From Dasyornis broadbenti (taxonomy: Eukaryota > Chordata > Aves > Passeriformes > Dasyornithidae), in the NCBI GenBank assembly GCA_013397935.1, contig VZRN01006818.1, positions 5,259,970 to 5,323,969 on the forward strand: a DNA stretch of 64,000 bases. Reading direction: 5' to 3'. Below are positions 12,763 to 27,100 of this stretch, piece after piece. The translations under genes and the position numbers were made by a program. Numbering within the stretch: position 1 is the stretch's first letter; each line of letters begins with the position of its first letter. Under the pieces are notes generated by a model, which saw only the letters and a list, made by a program, of their open reading frames with translations, was not told the DNA's origin and searched no databases.

Positions 12763-12848
12763 AATATGAAACTTTGGACCTTTTCTTTCCCAGCTGCCTT
12801 TTGACTGTTGGTGCTGGAGGAACACAGTTTTTGTCTTTGAGCTGACAG
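12763..12848 (+). other. Possible noncoding exon bounded by splice-like sites
   Basis: An acceptor-like polypyrimidine tract ending TTCTCCTTCACAG directly precedes 12763, and a perfect donor consensus CAG|GTGAGT follows 12848, giving an 86-nt internal exon candidate. All three frames contain a stop, one of them only at the extreme 3' end, so any transcript would probably be noncoding or use this as UTR. Such a pair can arise by chance in 64 kb, so confidence is low. Confidence 0.15.
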
Positions 12849-13905
12849 GTGAGTGGTCTCTGCTGATCTTAGAAGCATCGCCATTCCCTGTCCGTGCCAC
12901 ATCATTACTCAGCCGCAGGATAACCCAGAAAATGAAGCCTGCCTTGCTGGCTCATGGACATCATCTCCTCTGCATACAAATCGTGGAAGAAATTTGTCCC
13001 TGCCATCCCAGATTCAGCGACATGAAGCAGAAAGTCAGGTGATGGGCCCTGTAACCAGTCTCTGTCTATCAGCCTGGCTGAGTCACACCCAGCTCTGACA
13101 ATTTCCGTGAGAGAAAAGGAAACCTCATTGCCTGTGTGGAGTTTGGCTGCCACGCATGGCAGAGGGGGACTCCAGCTGCAATTCACTCTTCTTTTCTTTT
13201 GTTAAATGATTTCCATCCCCAGCACGTGGTGGTGTGTGATGGTTGAGCAGGTGTCATGGATGAGGACAGCAGGGTTGGGTAGTGCCAGCTGGGCAGTGGT
13301 GGTTCATGAGCTAACCCTTGGCACTCCAGTGGAGCTGTTTTGTCAGCAGTTAAAGAGCACAACGGAACGGCACTCCTTGAACTTCGGCTGATCGGCCTTT
13401 TCTGGCTCACACCGCCCCTGTCTGCTCTCTGCCTGGAAGCATCCAGGCTCCCACATGCAGCACAGAGCACTGAAAGGTGAAACCCTCTGCCACATCTGAT
13501 TTATGTTGCAGTCTCTGAATAGAAGCTAAGCTAGGATCACAGAGGACAGTTAACAGCAAATGGTGGACTGGGCATGAAAAATAAATTTGTCTGAACAAAA
13601 CCATCTCTTTCTGATACTAACTGATCTACATATTCACCTTGACTTTTTTTCTCATGTGCAGAATTTACATTTTTATTTGCCACAGCGTCTCATCATTTAC
13701 CTTTCTATCTTCTCTGGTAATACGAGCCATTAAAATTGATGTCGCTAATAATAAGAAAATAAATACAAAACCACTTGCATAAGTGTGAATAAACAAAACA
13801 TCATGACACTGGTTTTTTATAGAAATTGATAGCTAGTGCAGAAAAAATTATAAAATAAGAAGAGCACATGCAATATATTTAGAGAGAACCTTTTTATGGC
13901 ATCCG

Positions 13906-13919
13906 GTTGCCATGGAAAC
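13906..13919. promoter_or_regulatory. RFX / X-box-like site
   Basis: GTTGCCATGGAAAC differs at one base from the palindromic X-box GTTGCCATGGCAAC bound by RFX-family transcription factors. X-box motifs are known to be strongly enriched in vertebrate conserved noncoding elements and in ciliary gene promoters. No gene start is visible nearby, so a distal enhancer role is the more likely reading. Confidence 0.4.
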
Positions 13920-16900
13920 ACAGTGCAGCAAATAGAGATGCAAGCTCGAATACTGCCAGCTCCAGTCTGCAATTCAGGATCTGCTGTGTGTACTGCTCCT
14001 GTGCCAGGTACATACCATGTGTACTGCACTGAAGCTCTAAAAGGCCTCAGTGAAAATGTGAAAAATAGTCCCTTCATGAGAAGGACATTGCTCCTGGGAA
14101 AAAAAAACCCAAAACAAAACTAACACAGAAACCCAACAAATACTGACAAGAATCATTCTCTAAATTCTTTACATGTATTTACAGGGGACCAAAGTGATAG
14201 AAGTCTCTTTGCACTGATAAAATTTGGAAAGCACATACAATAAACAGAGCAGCTCTTACCTTGGGGCAGTGTGGTCCATCCCACCAAAAATTTATAAACA
14301 TCTCTAAAATTTCTGTATTTCTGTCTTCAGCCAATGCTGAACTGCATTCCTTGCACCACACTGTGATGTTAGGGGTGACTCAAGTCAAAGTTCCCCTTGC
14401 ACTTTGTTTGTGCTTCCCTACCTAACAGGATTTCTCCATTTTGCATTCTTGTTATTTTTGAAATTTCATTCCAAGACTCAAAGTTTCATTCTGAGGGAGA
14501 GCCTTTTTTCCATTTCAGAGTGTAAATCACTCAGAAAGCCAATGCTCAGCATTGAATCACCCTCATTGTTTAACTAAAATTCACTCTCTGCTTAGATGAA
14601 ATGAAGGTTAATACGCATTGGGAAATTCATCTCTCTGACACATCTGGAGTTTGTTATTTTGCTGTTTCTTTTGTAAATGGTACACCCAGATAACCCTGTG
14701 ATGTGCACAATAATAAAATAAATTCCCAGGGGCGCCTAGCAACCTTTCTCTGTCCCACAGTATAAAATATGTCTTGGTTTGAAACTTGATAGTATTCAGA
14801 AATGACTGATGCTATCAACACAGGCAAAATTCTAGTCCTATTTCTAAAACCCTAGTTTCTTCTCTTAGGAACCACACAGTGCATCCAAATTTAAACAAGC
14901 AATTGCACTCCTATTTTATTTATTTTTCCCAGAAAAATTTTGATGTTCAAGGGAGCCATCTAGCTCCTTTACCTTTTTGACATGGCAATACAACCATGCA
15001 GGAAAGTACACTGGCATTCATAGTTCACCTCTTGAACCTCCTAATTTTTTGATTGCTTTTTTTTATAGGCAGCCGTCAGCTACGACTCTCAGCAAAACGC
15101 TGCAGATCAAAAGTCAGTTATCAATCTATTTCCTCTATACCTGTTCTGAATGTGTCATTTCATTCTTTTATTTGCCTCTTTATAGAAATGTGCTGTAGTT
15201 TCTCTCCAAAGGTGCAGCAGACTTCAGGACACACAAAAGATGTGGCGTCTTTTCCTGGATATTGCATCAGGTGCTACATTTTCAGTGTGGCATTTTAAAT
15301 CTTCTATCATTGGACCAAATTACTTTGGCTCTCAAAGCCCTCTTCACAAAATGTAAAACATTATTTTGCTGTGAATAGAAAAGTAATTTTTTTCAATAAG
15401 AACACAGTAATATCACAGAAGGCACATGCTCAGCCCTATTGTAGAATGTCAACAGAAAAGAAAGCATTATTCTCTGTCTTTGTCCTCATGTTGGCAACTA
15501 GCCTTCAGGGCCAATCCTTCCTGTGGATGTGATATTTCACCTCTGGTTCCATCCTGAACATTACCCACAGTGGACCCTATAGGAAAAGGTCTGAAGAATG
15601 TGTACATCTAAATTATTTCAGTTAGACAATCAAATGAGATTTGAATGGATTTGGGTTACAGAATCAGGGTTGTTCACTCCTGAATACATGAGATCAACAA
15701 GACCCAAGACATTCTTCAGTATTGGAAAAAAAATTAATAGGAGAAATTATTAATTAAATATATTGAAAAATAAGCTCACATCTTTAAAAACATTTCTATT
15801 CGTATTTCAACATAGCATTTTAATTTGGGCTTTTTGGAGTTATTCTCACTGATCTCTTACCGATTTGGAGTAATTCCCAAATTCCACTGATTACATACTA
15901 TTATGATTTTATTTGGGGGCTTTCTGGTCTTTATATGGAAGGTGTGAAAGGGAAAAGAACACAGAACCCTAGGGTAAACTCATTACCATTAAACCCATCC
16001 TTGCTGGCCTCAGCTTGTTGATTCCCCTCCCCTGCAGCTCATTGACATTTCAAAGCTTTGAACAAATTTTTATTGTATTTAAAATACGAAGTTGATGCCT
16101 TCTTTTCTCATGAAAAGTTCTGAAGTTTCCCAGAACCATTACGCTGAATCAAGACATAAGAAAGTAAGGTTCTATTTTAAACCAGTTATTCCTTTTAACA
16201 TTTTTTTTTAAGTATCTGAATGTAAAAACTGATATATCAGAGGACTGTAAAATATCAAATGGCACCTTTAAACCATTGGGGAAGTAATTTTTTTTAGCTT
16301 CCCAATGAGACACATCAATCACTTTTGTCTATCAAAGTAAGAAGATGAAAGAGACTGAATACATTGCTTATTTTAGTATATAGCAATCTCCTTTAGATTA
16401 TTTTTACTAAACCTTTATTGCTGTCTTTGCAAAACTAGCCATGTGGTAATGAAGGCATTCAGTTTTACAGCTGAGGAAAAATTAAAAAAAAATCAAACCA
16501 TTTTAGAAACACATTTCTGCGTTCCTATGGCTTATGTCATGCTGTGCATGTAAGAGGATAAGAGCCAATCTAAAGGTTTTTGAAAATCACCTGCAGGAAG
16601 TCTTTGTGGCTTAAATGATGCTGAGGAATGCAGGCCACCAAAGGTTCAGCTGATAAGAGTTACCACTTGGTATTTGCTTCTGCTGCTCTAGGACAGAGAG
16701 CATAAGGTTATATACACAGGAGCAGATCAGAATTTAGAAGGATGATAGCAAGCGCCTGAACACAGACAGACCTTCCCCAGAAATCATCAAAACATTCTAG
16801 GATAAATCACTAGAAATATATATAACAAATATGGCTGTTTATAACTGCAATTTTAATTAATACAAGTAAACATCAAATGGAAGTGGCTTTTTCTGGAGAA

Positions 16901-19900
16901 CCACCAGTCATTTTTTATTCATGTATAACAAGGGCATTTATCATTTTTGTACAAAGTCTTCTTAAAAATTACTGACTCTGAAAACCAGATTTTTGCAGAC
17001 ACTTTCCCATATTCCTGTCTCTTCCACGGAAATAAAAACAAAAATACAGCTTATGTTTTTCATTACTGTTCTGTCAGGCTTGGCCTGCTTGAAGTAGGCA
17101 GTTCAAATCCAGCCTGGTGAAGACGGGTTTACTCCATTACGTTTTTAGCTGCAAAAACAAGGAGGGAGTGTGCAACAAAGGATGGAGAGAGGAGGCTGGA
17201 AAAATATGGGGGGAACACAAATTAGTCTGTTGAAAGCAAACCACGTTTTCAGCTGTTATGCAAATAATTCTTGAAGACAGATTAATTTCAAACACATGGA
17301 AACCCTTGCAGTGATAACAGATGCTACAAGGCCCTGCAAACAGCTGACTGCTATGAAAGGGGTCAGTGGTGAGGGGAGAAGAGGGGGGAGGAAAAGGAGG
17401 TCTCTCTTGAGTAATGGCAGCATTTCTCCCCTGAGGGAAATTAGAATATAAAACTTACAGTAAAGCAGATAAGCTGGTTTTCCACGTGCAGGGTCAGTAC
17501 AGCACAGCCATGTGGGTTTGAACGTGAACTTAGAGGGATAAAAATTCTTGGGATCGTGGCCGGGATGCCTCACTCAGCCACAGTAACCCCACTTTTACAC
17601 AAAGCAACACACTCTCTTGCACTGAGGAGAAATCTTGAAGATTTTGGCAGGGAAATTGCCAGACTGTAGGAAATTTATCAAAGTGAGGCTGTTGAAGACA
17701 CTAGAGCAACATAAAATCTAAGGAGACTTGGCAGACTTAAAGACTCGGAAATACTTATCACTATAAAGAAATTTTGTGGGGGACTATTTTTCACCACCAA
17801 GAAACAATTCTTGTGTGTTGTTGTCTTTGCCCTAAGCAGAGTTAAGCACGGAAAACTGCTCTAGTCTCAGACCATGCTTGATTCAGAGCCTTAGTGTCTT
17901 ACTTATCTACCCATGTATTTTTGCATAGAAAGAGAACATCGGCCATAACATCTCCAAAACACACCACTCGATAAAACTCCCGCTTGAAGTCACTAGGAAC
18001 AACTTTAACTTGAACTGCTTCCTGAGAAGGTGAAACCAGAATGTGTGCAGTTATTAGGAAACCTTGACTCAAATTTATTTTTTTACAGCTAGAACTGTAA
18101 ACTGGACACTAATCCACTTAAAGAATTCAGGAGGCACTCTTCCATTCTGAGCACACTCATTCCACAGCCTGGGAGGGAAGATTCATCTCACCAGCTTCAA
18201 GAAGTCTTCAGGGTCGATGCTCACACCTAGGCTGCTGTAACTGACAGACTCAAAGAGGCACTCACAGCATGTGATTCATCTCACCTATCTCCAATGCCTA
18301 CTTTAGCATAAGATAAATTTTGCTCTAAACCTGCCCATTTTTCTCCACTGACTTTTATGGAGACTAATAACCAAGGGACTGCCAAGTGATTAGCTCAGAT
18401 GCAGGTGTCAATGTCCGGTCAAGGATGAATTCCAGTCACTGTGACCACCACTTAATGAAGACATATCCAAGATAGATTTAAACGTGCAGCAGCTAGCCCA
18501 TCTGTGTCTGCACAGAGAGCAAAATGAAGAGGAGAAGCTGGGCCAAACCTGCCCCACCCATCAGTAGGGCGCTGCGGTAGAGCATGGCCATCTCACAGAT
18601 AAAAAGTCAGCTCCTGCCAGGCCTTCCCATGCACTGCTGCATGAGAGCAGCCACAAAATGCTGAGGTAGAACTAACATACGTTGCCTTCCAGCAAACCTG
18701 ATGCACTTGTTTCTTAAAACACTGTCATGACACTCTGAGACTGGAGGAACATGAATTCTTTGCACTGACATCAGATGGGCTCTTTATTCCCCTTTGAAAC
18801 AGGAATTTCTGATCTTTACAGCCAAGATTCTCAGCGTTGGCAGAGGGCTTAACTCTGTGTTTTCTAGCCTACCTTTTAGAAAATGGTTTAGTAAAGTTGA
18901 CCCTTCTCTATCTTACTATTTGACCTGACTGGAAATCAGAGCTATAAATCTCTTTAATTGCCCTCCTGTTGTGACAATTTTCTGCAGTGACTGACTCCTT
19001 GCAATGTCAGCTAAACTTGATTTAAAACTAGTGCTCTACATGCTGCAGGCTGCCAAACTGGCATATTTGAATTAATGTATCCTGCATTTATTTACAGCAC
19101 TTTGATATAAACACAGATGCAGAAGAATCTGTTCACAGTTTTTCCATCCTATAAGTATTTTCTCAAACCGTGTGCATGATTTGGTGAATTTCTGTATTTC
19201 TTTATAGTGATTGCCTTTTTGAGGGGAGGTTGCAGTCTAGATAATGGTAGAAAAAAAGCCTGAAGACTTCTGACTTTTTATGTGTCAATGTTATGCTTTA
19301 CTGATATGATATAGAGATCAGAGATCAACCCATAATTTCCCTGGCTGGAATTAATTATTCACTCCTCAATGAGATGTGTTTGCAATAAACACCAGAGAGT
19401 CTGTCTGTCAAACCAGAAACTAATACTTCTGCTGCTCAGAGAGCGTAAGTTCTCTCTGCCTGGGAGAACAGTACAGAGAAAGTACAGAGAAGCAGGGAAT
19501 AAAGAACTTGATAAGGATACAGAGACAGAACTAATGTCAAATTACAATTACTATTCAGGTTTCTTGCCACTTTAATGAGTTTTTAAAAACCAGGTCGTAT
19601 TCAGTTACACATATTAAAATTCAGTTAAGCTGTATTAGGTACTGCATTCTTAGCCATGAAAGGCTTATAGATCCTAAAAATATCCTTCCATTTCCTAAAT
19701 ATATACTTTGAACAGCACTGAACTATAGTCTAAACAGCCCTACGAAGTCTTCTGCTTAAACTTAATGCCAAGAATACCAAAAGCTTTACTTATACTTAAA
19801 ATTAAGCAAATGCGCAATCCTTTGCCAGATAAGAAACTTTTGGAATGAAAATTAGCCTGGAATAACACCTTAAATCTACTTTTTGAAAAGTCTATTTTGC

Positions 19901-20897
19901 CTTCTTCTCTTCTGCCTTCTCTTTTTCTAAAATATTTCACTCGGAAGACCGTGCTGAAAAATGTCACTTCCCATATTGTCATTTTTTTGACAATAAATTT
20001 TGCTCACTAGTTAGTGTTTCCAGTAATTTAAGTATTATGCTTTCAATTGTATGGTTTGTTTAGGAAAGGAACTCTGTTTCAATACTCATTAAAAATTACA
20101 TTCATTTCAATCAAGGAAAATAGATGAGAATATGTAATTAAAATTGGGCCTGAGGAATGTGCTAAACTGGTGCTTCAATAAAGTCTGGCAGATAGGAAGC
20201 TAAGAAGTCAGATGGATGGGTATGTGAAACATCATCTAGACTTCCACCAGCTGAATCTGATTGAAACCCAGTCATAATACTTCAGATATGAATTCTCACA
20301 AATAATGCTTTCTTGTAGCTCTTCTAGCTACAAATTTTGCTCAATCAGCGTGCTATTGGAATAAAAATTAGATTTATGTCCCTATCAGGAGACATGTGCT
20401 AATTCACTTTACTTCAGAGATAATGTTCTATCTCATCCCAGCTGCAAAACAAAACAATAATAAAAACCAGGTGAACAAGTGCACAAGTGATGGTAGCAAA
20501 CAGGCTTGAGCTTCCTCTGATGTCCCTCAACCTCACCTTCAGTGAGAGGAAACACATCCAAGGCCCACAGGGTTCAAGTAAAGCGTACTCCAAAAAGCTT
20601 ATTTTACTTAGGCCAATAACATTTTTTCATTAGACTAAATATACTGGAAGAAGAGTATGCGACAGTCTTAATCAAAAAATCCCCTTATTATCCAGAAGTA
20701 ATTAGAATTCAGCATTGATCTTACTGCAGCATAACTGAATCCTTTGAATAGGCAAATGAAAGAACAATGAAATGCTATGCACTTTTGTCGTGGGCTAATT
20801 TGTCTGTCATCTCAGTGGCAATCAATGAGCTAAGCATCAACCCTCCACTACAAATGAAGGTAGTTTTTTGTTTCACAGACTACAGCTGTCCTGCACA

Positions 20898-21196
20898 CTT
20901 GCTGGGGCTGACAGCAGTAAACTGTGGAAATAATTGCTCATAACCCCTAAAGATTTATGGATTGAACTTACAGACAACAGACAGACAGACAGAACTTACA
21001 GACAACTTGCTGGGGCTGACAGCAGTAAACTGTGGAAATAATTGCTCATAACCCCTAAAGATTTATGGATTGAACTTACAGACAACAGACAGACAGACAG
21101 AACTTACAGACAACTTGCTGGGGCTGACAGCAGTAAACTGTGGAAATAATTGCTCATAACCCCTAAAGATTTATGGATTGAACTTACAGACAACAG
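20898..21196. repeat. 108-bp tandem repeat, 2.8 identical copies
   Basis: The unit starts CTTGCTGGGGCTGACAGCAG at 20898, 21006 and 21114, an exact period of 108. The third copy ends after GAACTTACAGACAACAG. By eye the copies carry no difference. Each complete unit also contains an inner duplication of GAACTTACAGACAA separated by a short ACAG microsatellite. Identity implies a recent tandem duplication, ongoing homogenisation, or an assembly error. Confidence 0.95.
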
Positions 21197-24100
21197 TACA
21201 CTGCAATTCAGAATGAGGTTACACTGAAAAACGTTAGGCTAAGCAGAGGAAAGTCAACAGTTCTTAATCTGTCTGATAAAAAACCCAACACATCTTGTAG
21301 GCTTCATTCCTATCGTTATTTCTTACCTCTCCCTGAAGTCAGGTTGTACACATTTAGTTCAGCAGAAGTTTCACCTGTTCTTCCCCCCTGCCTATACAGG
21401 CAAAAGTTTACATTTCCCATGGATATGCATGTGGAGAAGGTACTTTCTTCTTTTTCATATCTCCCATCTAGCTGAAATGCATAGATTTTCCCTAAGAAGA
21501 ACAACTCCAGAAATCAGTAGAGTAGAACAAGAGGTATCTCTAAAATTCAAATCAAAAGTCTAGTACCTATGACTGTTTTCCTTCCTAAAATCTGAAGAGC
21601 AGCCTTACACACAAGAACTGAGACAGCAACAGCCACGTAGTTAAGTCATAAAGGACCACAGTTTCTCTGTGAGGATAAATAAACCCTCATTTTGAAATCC
21701 AGCATTTCTCCTGCAGGAAGCAGTTGGGTTTTGTAAACACTCATCATTTCCACAAAACTTTATTGTGCTATTCAAGAGAATTTGTACAGTAAAAGTAACA
21801 TTCCTAAATAAATAAATAAATAAATAAATAAAACTCAATTATACAAAAGTGGTTTTTTCCCATCACTCTTGACATGACCAGATTATTTAGTGTAGTCTGG
21901 ATTATAAATTTTTTTAAAGGTCTTCAGAGTTTTCTTACAAAATGTCAGCTATACCACATATACAGTAGCACCATTATATTTTTTTTTCATTTTCTGACTG
22001 GAACTCCACACCAGACAGATAAAACAGAAGATCCCTGGAACGGAGAATTTTCATTAGTGATTATAGTGAATAGGAGGTCCTGTGCATAGACAGGACTTCT
22101 CTGTAGATGCATGGTTTTTTTTCCTCATCTCATCCTAGGGTACTAATTCCTTCAAAATAGCTAAAAGCACTTTTTGCACTAAGGAGCCTTCCTTTTTTTC
22201 TTTAATCTGCTGCAGAAATACAATATCAGTACCGAACAAACCTATGTATAGATGTCATCCCTCTAATCTGATATTATTCAAGTGTAGAAAAATTTGCATT
22301 TTCACATCTTAATTACATTGCAATGACAGCAAAAATCTTTATGTGCAAGAAGCTATAATTCCTACCTCACAGTGTATAACTCATGCTCCCTATATTTAAC
22401 TCTTGCTTACTGCTTATCTTATATTCAAAAATTGCCATGCCTTTGGTAGTGTTAGTTGTTATTTGCCAGCTGGCTACTATTTTTGGCCTATACCATTAGA
22501 GAAACGGCAAAAGCAATATATACTTCTTGGGAAAATTATCTCACTGTGTTAGCAAAAGGCATAATTATTTGGGGTTTTAACTGCAAAATAAAAAAACTTT
22601 TTCAACACCATTCAATTTTCTGATTCCACAGGAAAGGGATATGACAGCTTTTGGATGTTTCCTGAAAAAAAAAAATCTGCCTGAAGTGATTTTCAGAACA
22701 TCCTCTCTCCCCAGATATAAAAATTGTATCTGATTTCTTAAGGACATTTGAGATGCACAGATATACATGTATATTGTATCTCAGACCCATAGAATTTCAC
22801 TCCATGCTTCTAGGAAAATATAGTTCTGGTACATAATAGAAGGCAATAGTATCCTTTAAGTCAGACTTTAAAGTAAGAAAACATGGTTTTGGTTTTGAGG
22901 GGGTTTTTTGTCCCCAGGGATAACAAAGAAAAATAAAATATTTTGATTTTATAAAGAGACATACTTCATTGAAATTTTCTGCTTTAGATTTGTAACATTT
23001 CAAAAGGGTTGTGTGTTTCTTAGTCCAAAATCTGCCTGCACAAAGAGTTGATGAAGCTGGAGGTTTAATTTACTTCCCAGTCCCACTGAATCTTGTTACT
23101 GAAAATGGTATCCTACAGTATCCGAGTGGTGTCTTAGATCTTGCCTTTGCCTGAAGACATACAGCCTATTCAGAATTATTGATAATTATGGTGCAATTTT
23201 TCCTGCAGCAGCAGAAACCATGTTCCAGTAAATACGGTGTACACTGCTTATGTATCTACTGGCAAAACAAACCCCAACAATACTCCCTGCTGCAATTGCG
23301 ATAACTATAGAGACCACTCCAGCATTCCTGTGTTATTGCTTATATTATTTTTTTTTATATGTGACTTTTTCAAAATTGATGTTTTGAGTAGCAGCAGTTT
23401 TGCTTCCTCAGCCATGCATAGGAATGAGACTCTAGTTCCCTGATCCACTAGCAAGAGAGCATATCTGAATGCAATATAATTCAGAGGTGGCCTGATAAGC
23501 TAATTTGTTTTGTCTTCCACTGTGCTATTCATTATTTCCTGAAATACAAAATGCTGCTGTTATTCCTCAGGCTGGGAGTCAGCAACATATTTATGCTTCC
23601 ATGATGTCATTCTTTCTGTGAGCAGCTAAGCAGATTTGTATTGATGTGATGTTTTTCAGCACCCTAGAGAGTCAAGCAGTAGGGCTAAATGCCACTTTAA
23701 TCATTCCCAGCAGAGATGTCTAAGTCAATGACCTGTATCGTTGAGCTGTATTACTTTTTGATGCTATCATTTATTCTGTAATAAGCAGTTCAATGGAGTT
23801 GCCCTCTACAGCATCTGCCTATTCACATGCTCTTCTGGGGAGTGTAATTTATATTAATTTTGTGCTTTATGCTGGGTTACTTTTTTTCTCATCCATCTTT
23901 CCAGGTTTTCTTTCTGTATCACGAAGTAAACCACTGAACTCCAGAGCGCACACACAGCCCTGTCATCAGATGCCCATCCTTAGGAGTGTCAACTCTGCGT
24001 CTATTATGTACTTTAAATGCAAGAATTTGAAATTGCTCATACAAAACACAAAGTTCACTGAGGTTGGTTGGAATATGCCAGGTGTTTTCAGCAGGTTTCT

Positions 24101-27100
24101 GAAGACTTGCAGTCCTATTTAAACAAGGAGGGGGTGCAACTGTTGTACAGTGGGGATGAGCACCAGAGAGTTTGGAGATGGCTCTGTTCTGAGCACGACA
24201 GTCTAGAGACAGTCTAGAGGTGTATGTAAGATTACCTTTGAAGGGCAAAAATAACTTTCACTGAAAGACTAAAGGAGTTTGAGGGGCTTGAAACATTTGC
24301 AGGAGCATGTGTCCTTCAGGTCACATACAGAAGAGGCGGCATTAAAAGCCAACATAGAAAGAGAATAATGGATCTGCGTCTGACCTGTTGAAACCCAGGG
24401 TGAGCGCTTCTCCTGTCAGACAGCCTCAAATTCCCTTTTAACTCAGAGATAGTTTTATATGCAGACAGGTAGGTTGGGAGACCTTCTCTTGTAATGTGTC
24501 TGTCAGAATTATGATAATTTATTTATTATTTCAGCTTCTGACATCAGTTTTAAAGAGTATAAATCTAATTTTTGCTCTTTCAAGCTTATTTGTGAGACCG
24601 CAGTCAAAAATATTTGTAAAGAGGAAGTAAATGAAAGTGCTGGTAGGCTGCAGGGGGAAAATATATTTACATAGTTATGTCAGTTTTAAAATAAAGTATA
24701 ATTAATTTCCTGTAATTTAACTGTACACCAGTACTCCCCCACATCACAAAACTGCCAAAAAACCAAAGTGGACATTATATAATCCTGATACAAATTTGTA
24801 TCTACTAGAAAAACCACTAGAATTCCCTTCTATGAATTGATACTTATATCCCAGTCTCAGATTTCAACATTAATTCTTTTATTTGTGCCTTGAGCTCTTG
24901 TCCTGGCAATAGCAAGGGCTGCTGCACGGTGCTTAGCATGGTAAGATCAATAGTAAATCCAGCCTGCTGGCAAAGTATTACCAGGGCAAGAGAAACCCAA
25001 CTGCTGGGAATAACATAGAAATTGCCAAGGCAGCAGGAATGGGAGCCAAGCTGGGAGCAGATGCAACCCCTGCACAATCTTGACAGCTCATGAAAAAGCG
25101 ACATTATGGAAATAGCCAACATTTCTAAATAATTAGTGCATGCAACTATGTTACACCAACTAGAGTCAACTCAGAAGGTGTCATTTCCAGTGGAGTATCT
25201 TTGAACAAAATAGCCTTCCATTTTAGTTTTATTGCTTGCCCTAATTGAGGGGGGAAATACCCCAGCATCTCATTCATAAATGCATATATGGAAACAATCA
25301 TAGGCAGCCAGATTTCTTCAGCAATCACTTTGATTTTTTTGCTTTCACTGACTGAGTATAAAGGACTTCCAGTGCAACAGGCAGTTGCATGTAGCTGTGG
25401 GGTTGAGCCATTTAATTCCATTTCCCAGCCACTGTCCTCAGGACAAAGAGCACACATTTGCAAGCAAGCTCTCTGGGTGATGGTGAGCAGAGACATTTTA
25501 GGACAACTGCCAGCTGATTCAATTAAATGAATACAAAATGACTTAATTTAATGGTCCAGTTGATTTATCTCTTTTTCTTTTTTTTTCTTTTTTTTTTTAA
25601 TTGCTTTTTTTTCTTTTTCCTTGGATCTGTCTGACAAAAGGATGTTTTCTCTCCCACATCTCTCCCTGAATAACTAGTTACTTAGCTTTGGATGAAATGT
25701 GCCCTAGGAAACTTTTAATAAAACCTATATCATTCCTATGTAGGTGGTTAGTACTTAAAAATCAAAGGGTATGAACTTGTCATAAGAAGTTCACCACTTG
25801 TGAAATAGCCACACTCAAACTGTACTCAATCTGTTATTTTATAAATGTCTTCCATTGTTCTGCTCACTAATTCAGTCATGAAGTACCCTAGTGTTCGCCG
25901 ATACAGTGTTTCCTTGGGACTGTTCATTCCTGCCATGTACAGTGGAAAGCCCTTTTAACAAGTCTGGTGCCTTGATGTACTTCCCTAGATTTTCAGTATC
26001 TGTGTGTAAAAAAGCCACTGAATATAACACACCACAATGATAACAAAATGGGCTGCAATGAGTCTCTCTGTCTGCCATGTACACTATGAGAAGAAATAAA
26101 CAGAATAGCTATAATGTACATAAACAAATGCTTGGTTTCACCCCTAACATCAGAACATATTTACAAGCAGATCTTTTGTTACACCATCAAGACAATCGTT
26201 TACATTTTACCGTTTTTCATATTCTGTACTGTTTTCCCTGAGAGTCAATAGAATTGAAAAAGAGTACTTCATGTTCAGAAGATGTCTTCAGATTCACAAA
26301 AGTGAAATAAAAAATAATAATGAAGAAACATTAATTTTGGGAGAATCTTTATATGTCGAGGAATATAATAGATCAAGTAGGTCCAATCTGGCTCTTATAC
26401 CAGGAATTTCCATATCTCCTGTAGTTTCTGACCTTTTATTGAATTTCTTATCTTGTTTGGCCATCAATTTACATTCTTCACTTAATTTAAATGCTTCATT
26501 TTTTATACCTACCCACCCTAACTATGATTTGAAGCATATATAACAAAATGCAAACTTACTTAATCATTTTTACAAGTCCATTCCACCCTACATCCAAGGC
26601 AGGATATTACCACGGTCCCTCTCCACAGGCCCACCTTTCTTCCTGCTCAAAAGACACAAAATTCTGATTTCTAAGGAGGTGGAGCCATCTGGTGTCTGTC
26701 ACTTATGTAACACGTTGCTCTAACCTGCTTTTAAAAAGACACGTAGCTTTAATACTATAACCTTTGGAAATAACCAATGTTCTTTCTTTATTACACACCC
26801 ACACTCTCAGTTCTTGTCTTAAATAAGAGCCTCACTTGCAGCCTCATTGAATCATCACCCTTAACTGAAGTTCCTTTCTGTTGTATCATGCAAAGTCTAG
26901 TGACTAAACCTATGGTCTTTGCAAGGCCCACTACATACTCTAGAATTTTAAATAAATTAAGAGAGATGTAAGGAAAGGAAGTCTAAACATTTTTTACCAC
27001 ACACCTTATGCACATCCTACAACCACAAATTTGGTGCCTTTTTTTTTTTTTTTTGCTGTTCTTCTCAGCCAAGTAGGACAAACAAGATATCTAAAGAAAA

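Larger units (their letters stand above)
11958..20897. other. Long unique noncoding stretch
   Basis: No gene, RNA gene or recognised repeat covers this 9-kb stretch. ORFs stay at or below about 105 codons. Slightly GC-richer patches occur at 12.7-13.5 kb, 17.1-17.6 kb and 18.4-18.7 kb, but they show no coding signature. A short perfect hairpin, TTGTAGCT-CTTCT-AGCTACAA, lies near 20,315. A possible noncoding exon and an RFX-like site in the stretch are listed separately. Confidence 0.6.

Noticed and set aside
17098..17116. tRNA B-box-like word AGTTCAAATCC
   Set aside because: No A box, acceptor stem or anticodon arm at the right distance.
23656..23676. RE1/NRSF left half-site TTCAGCACC
   Set aside because: The right half does not match the GGACAGCGCC half at normal spacing.
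25146..25496. 116-codon minus-strand ORF considered as a retroviral remnant
   Set aside because: No motif of gag, pol or env is visible and no LTR-like pair flanks it.
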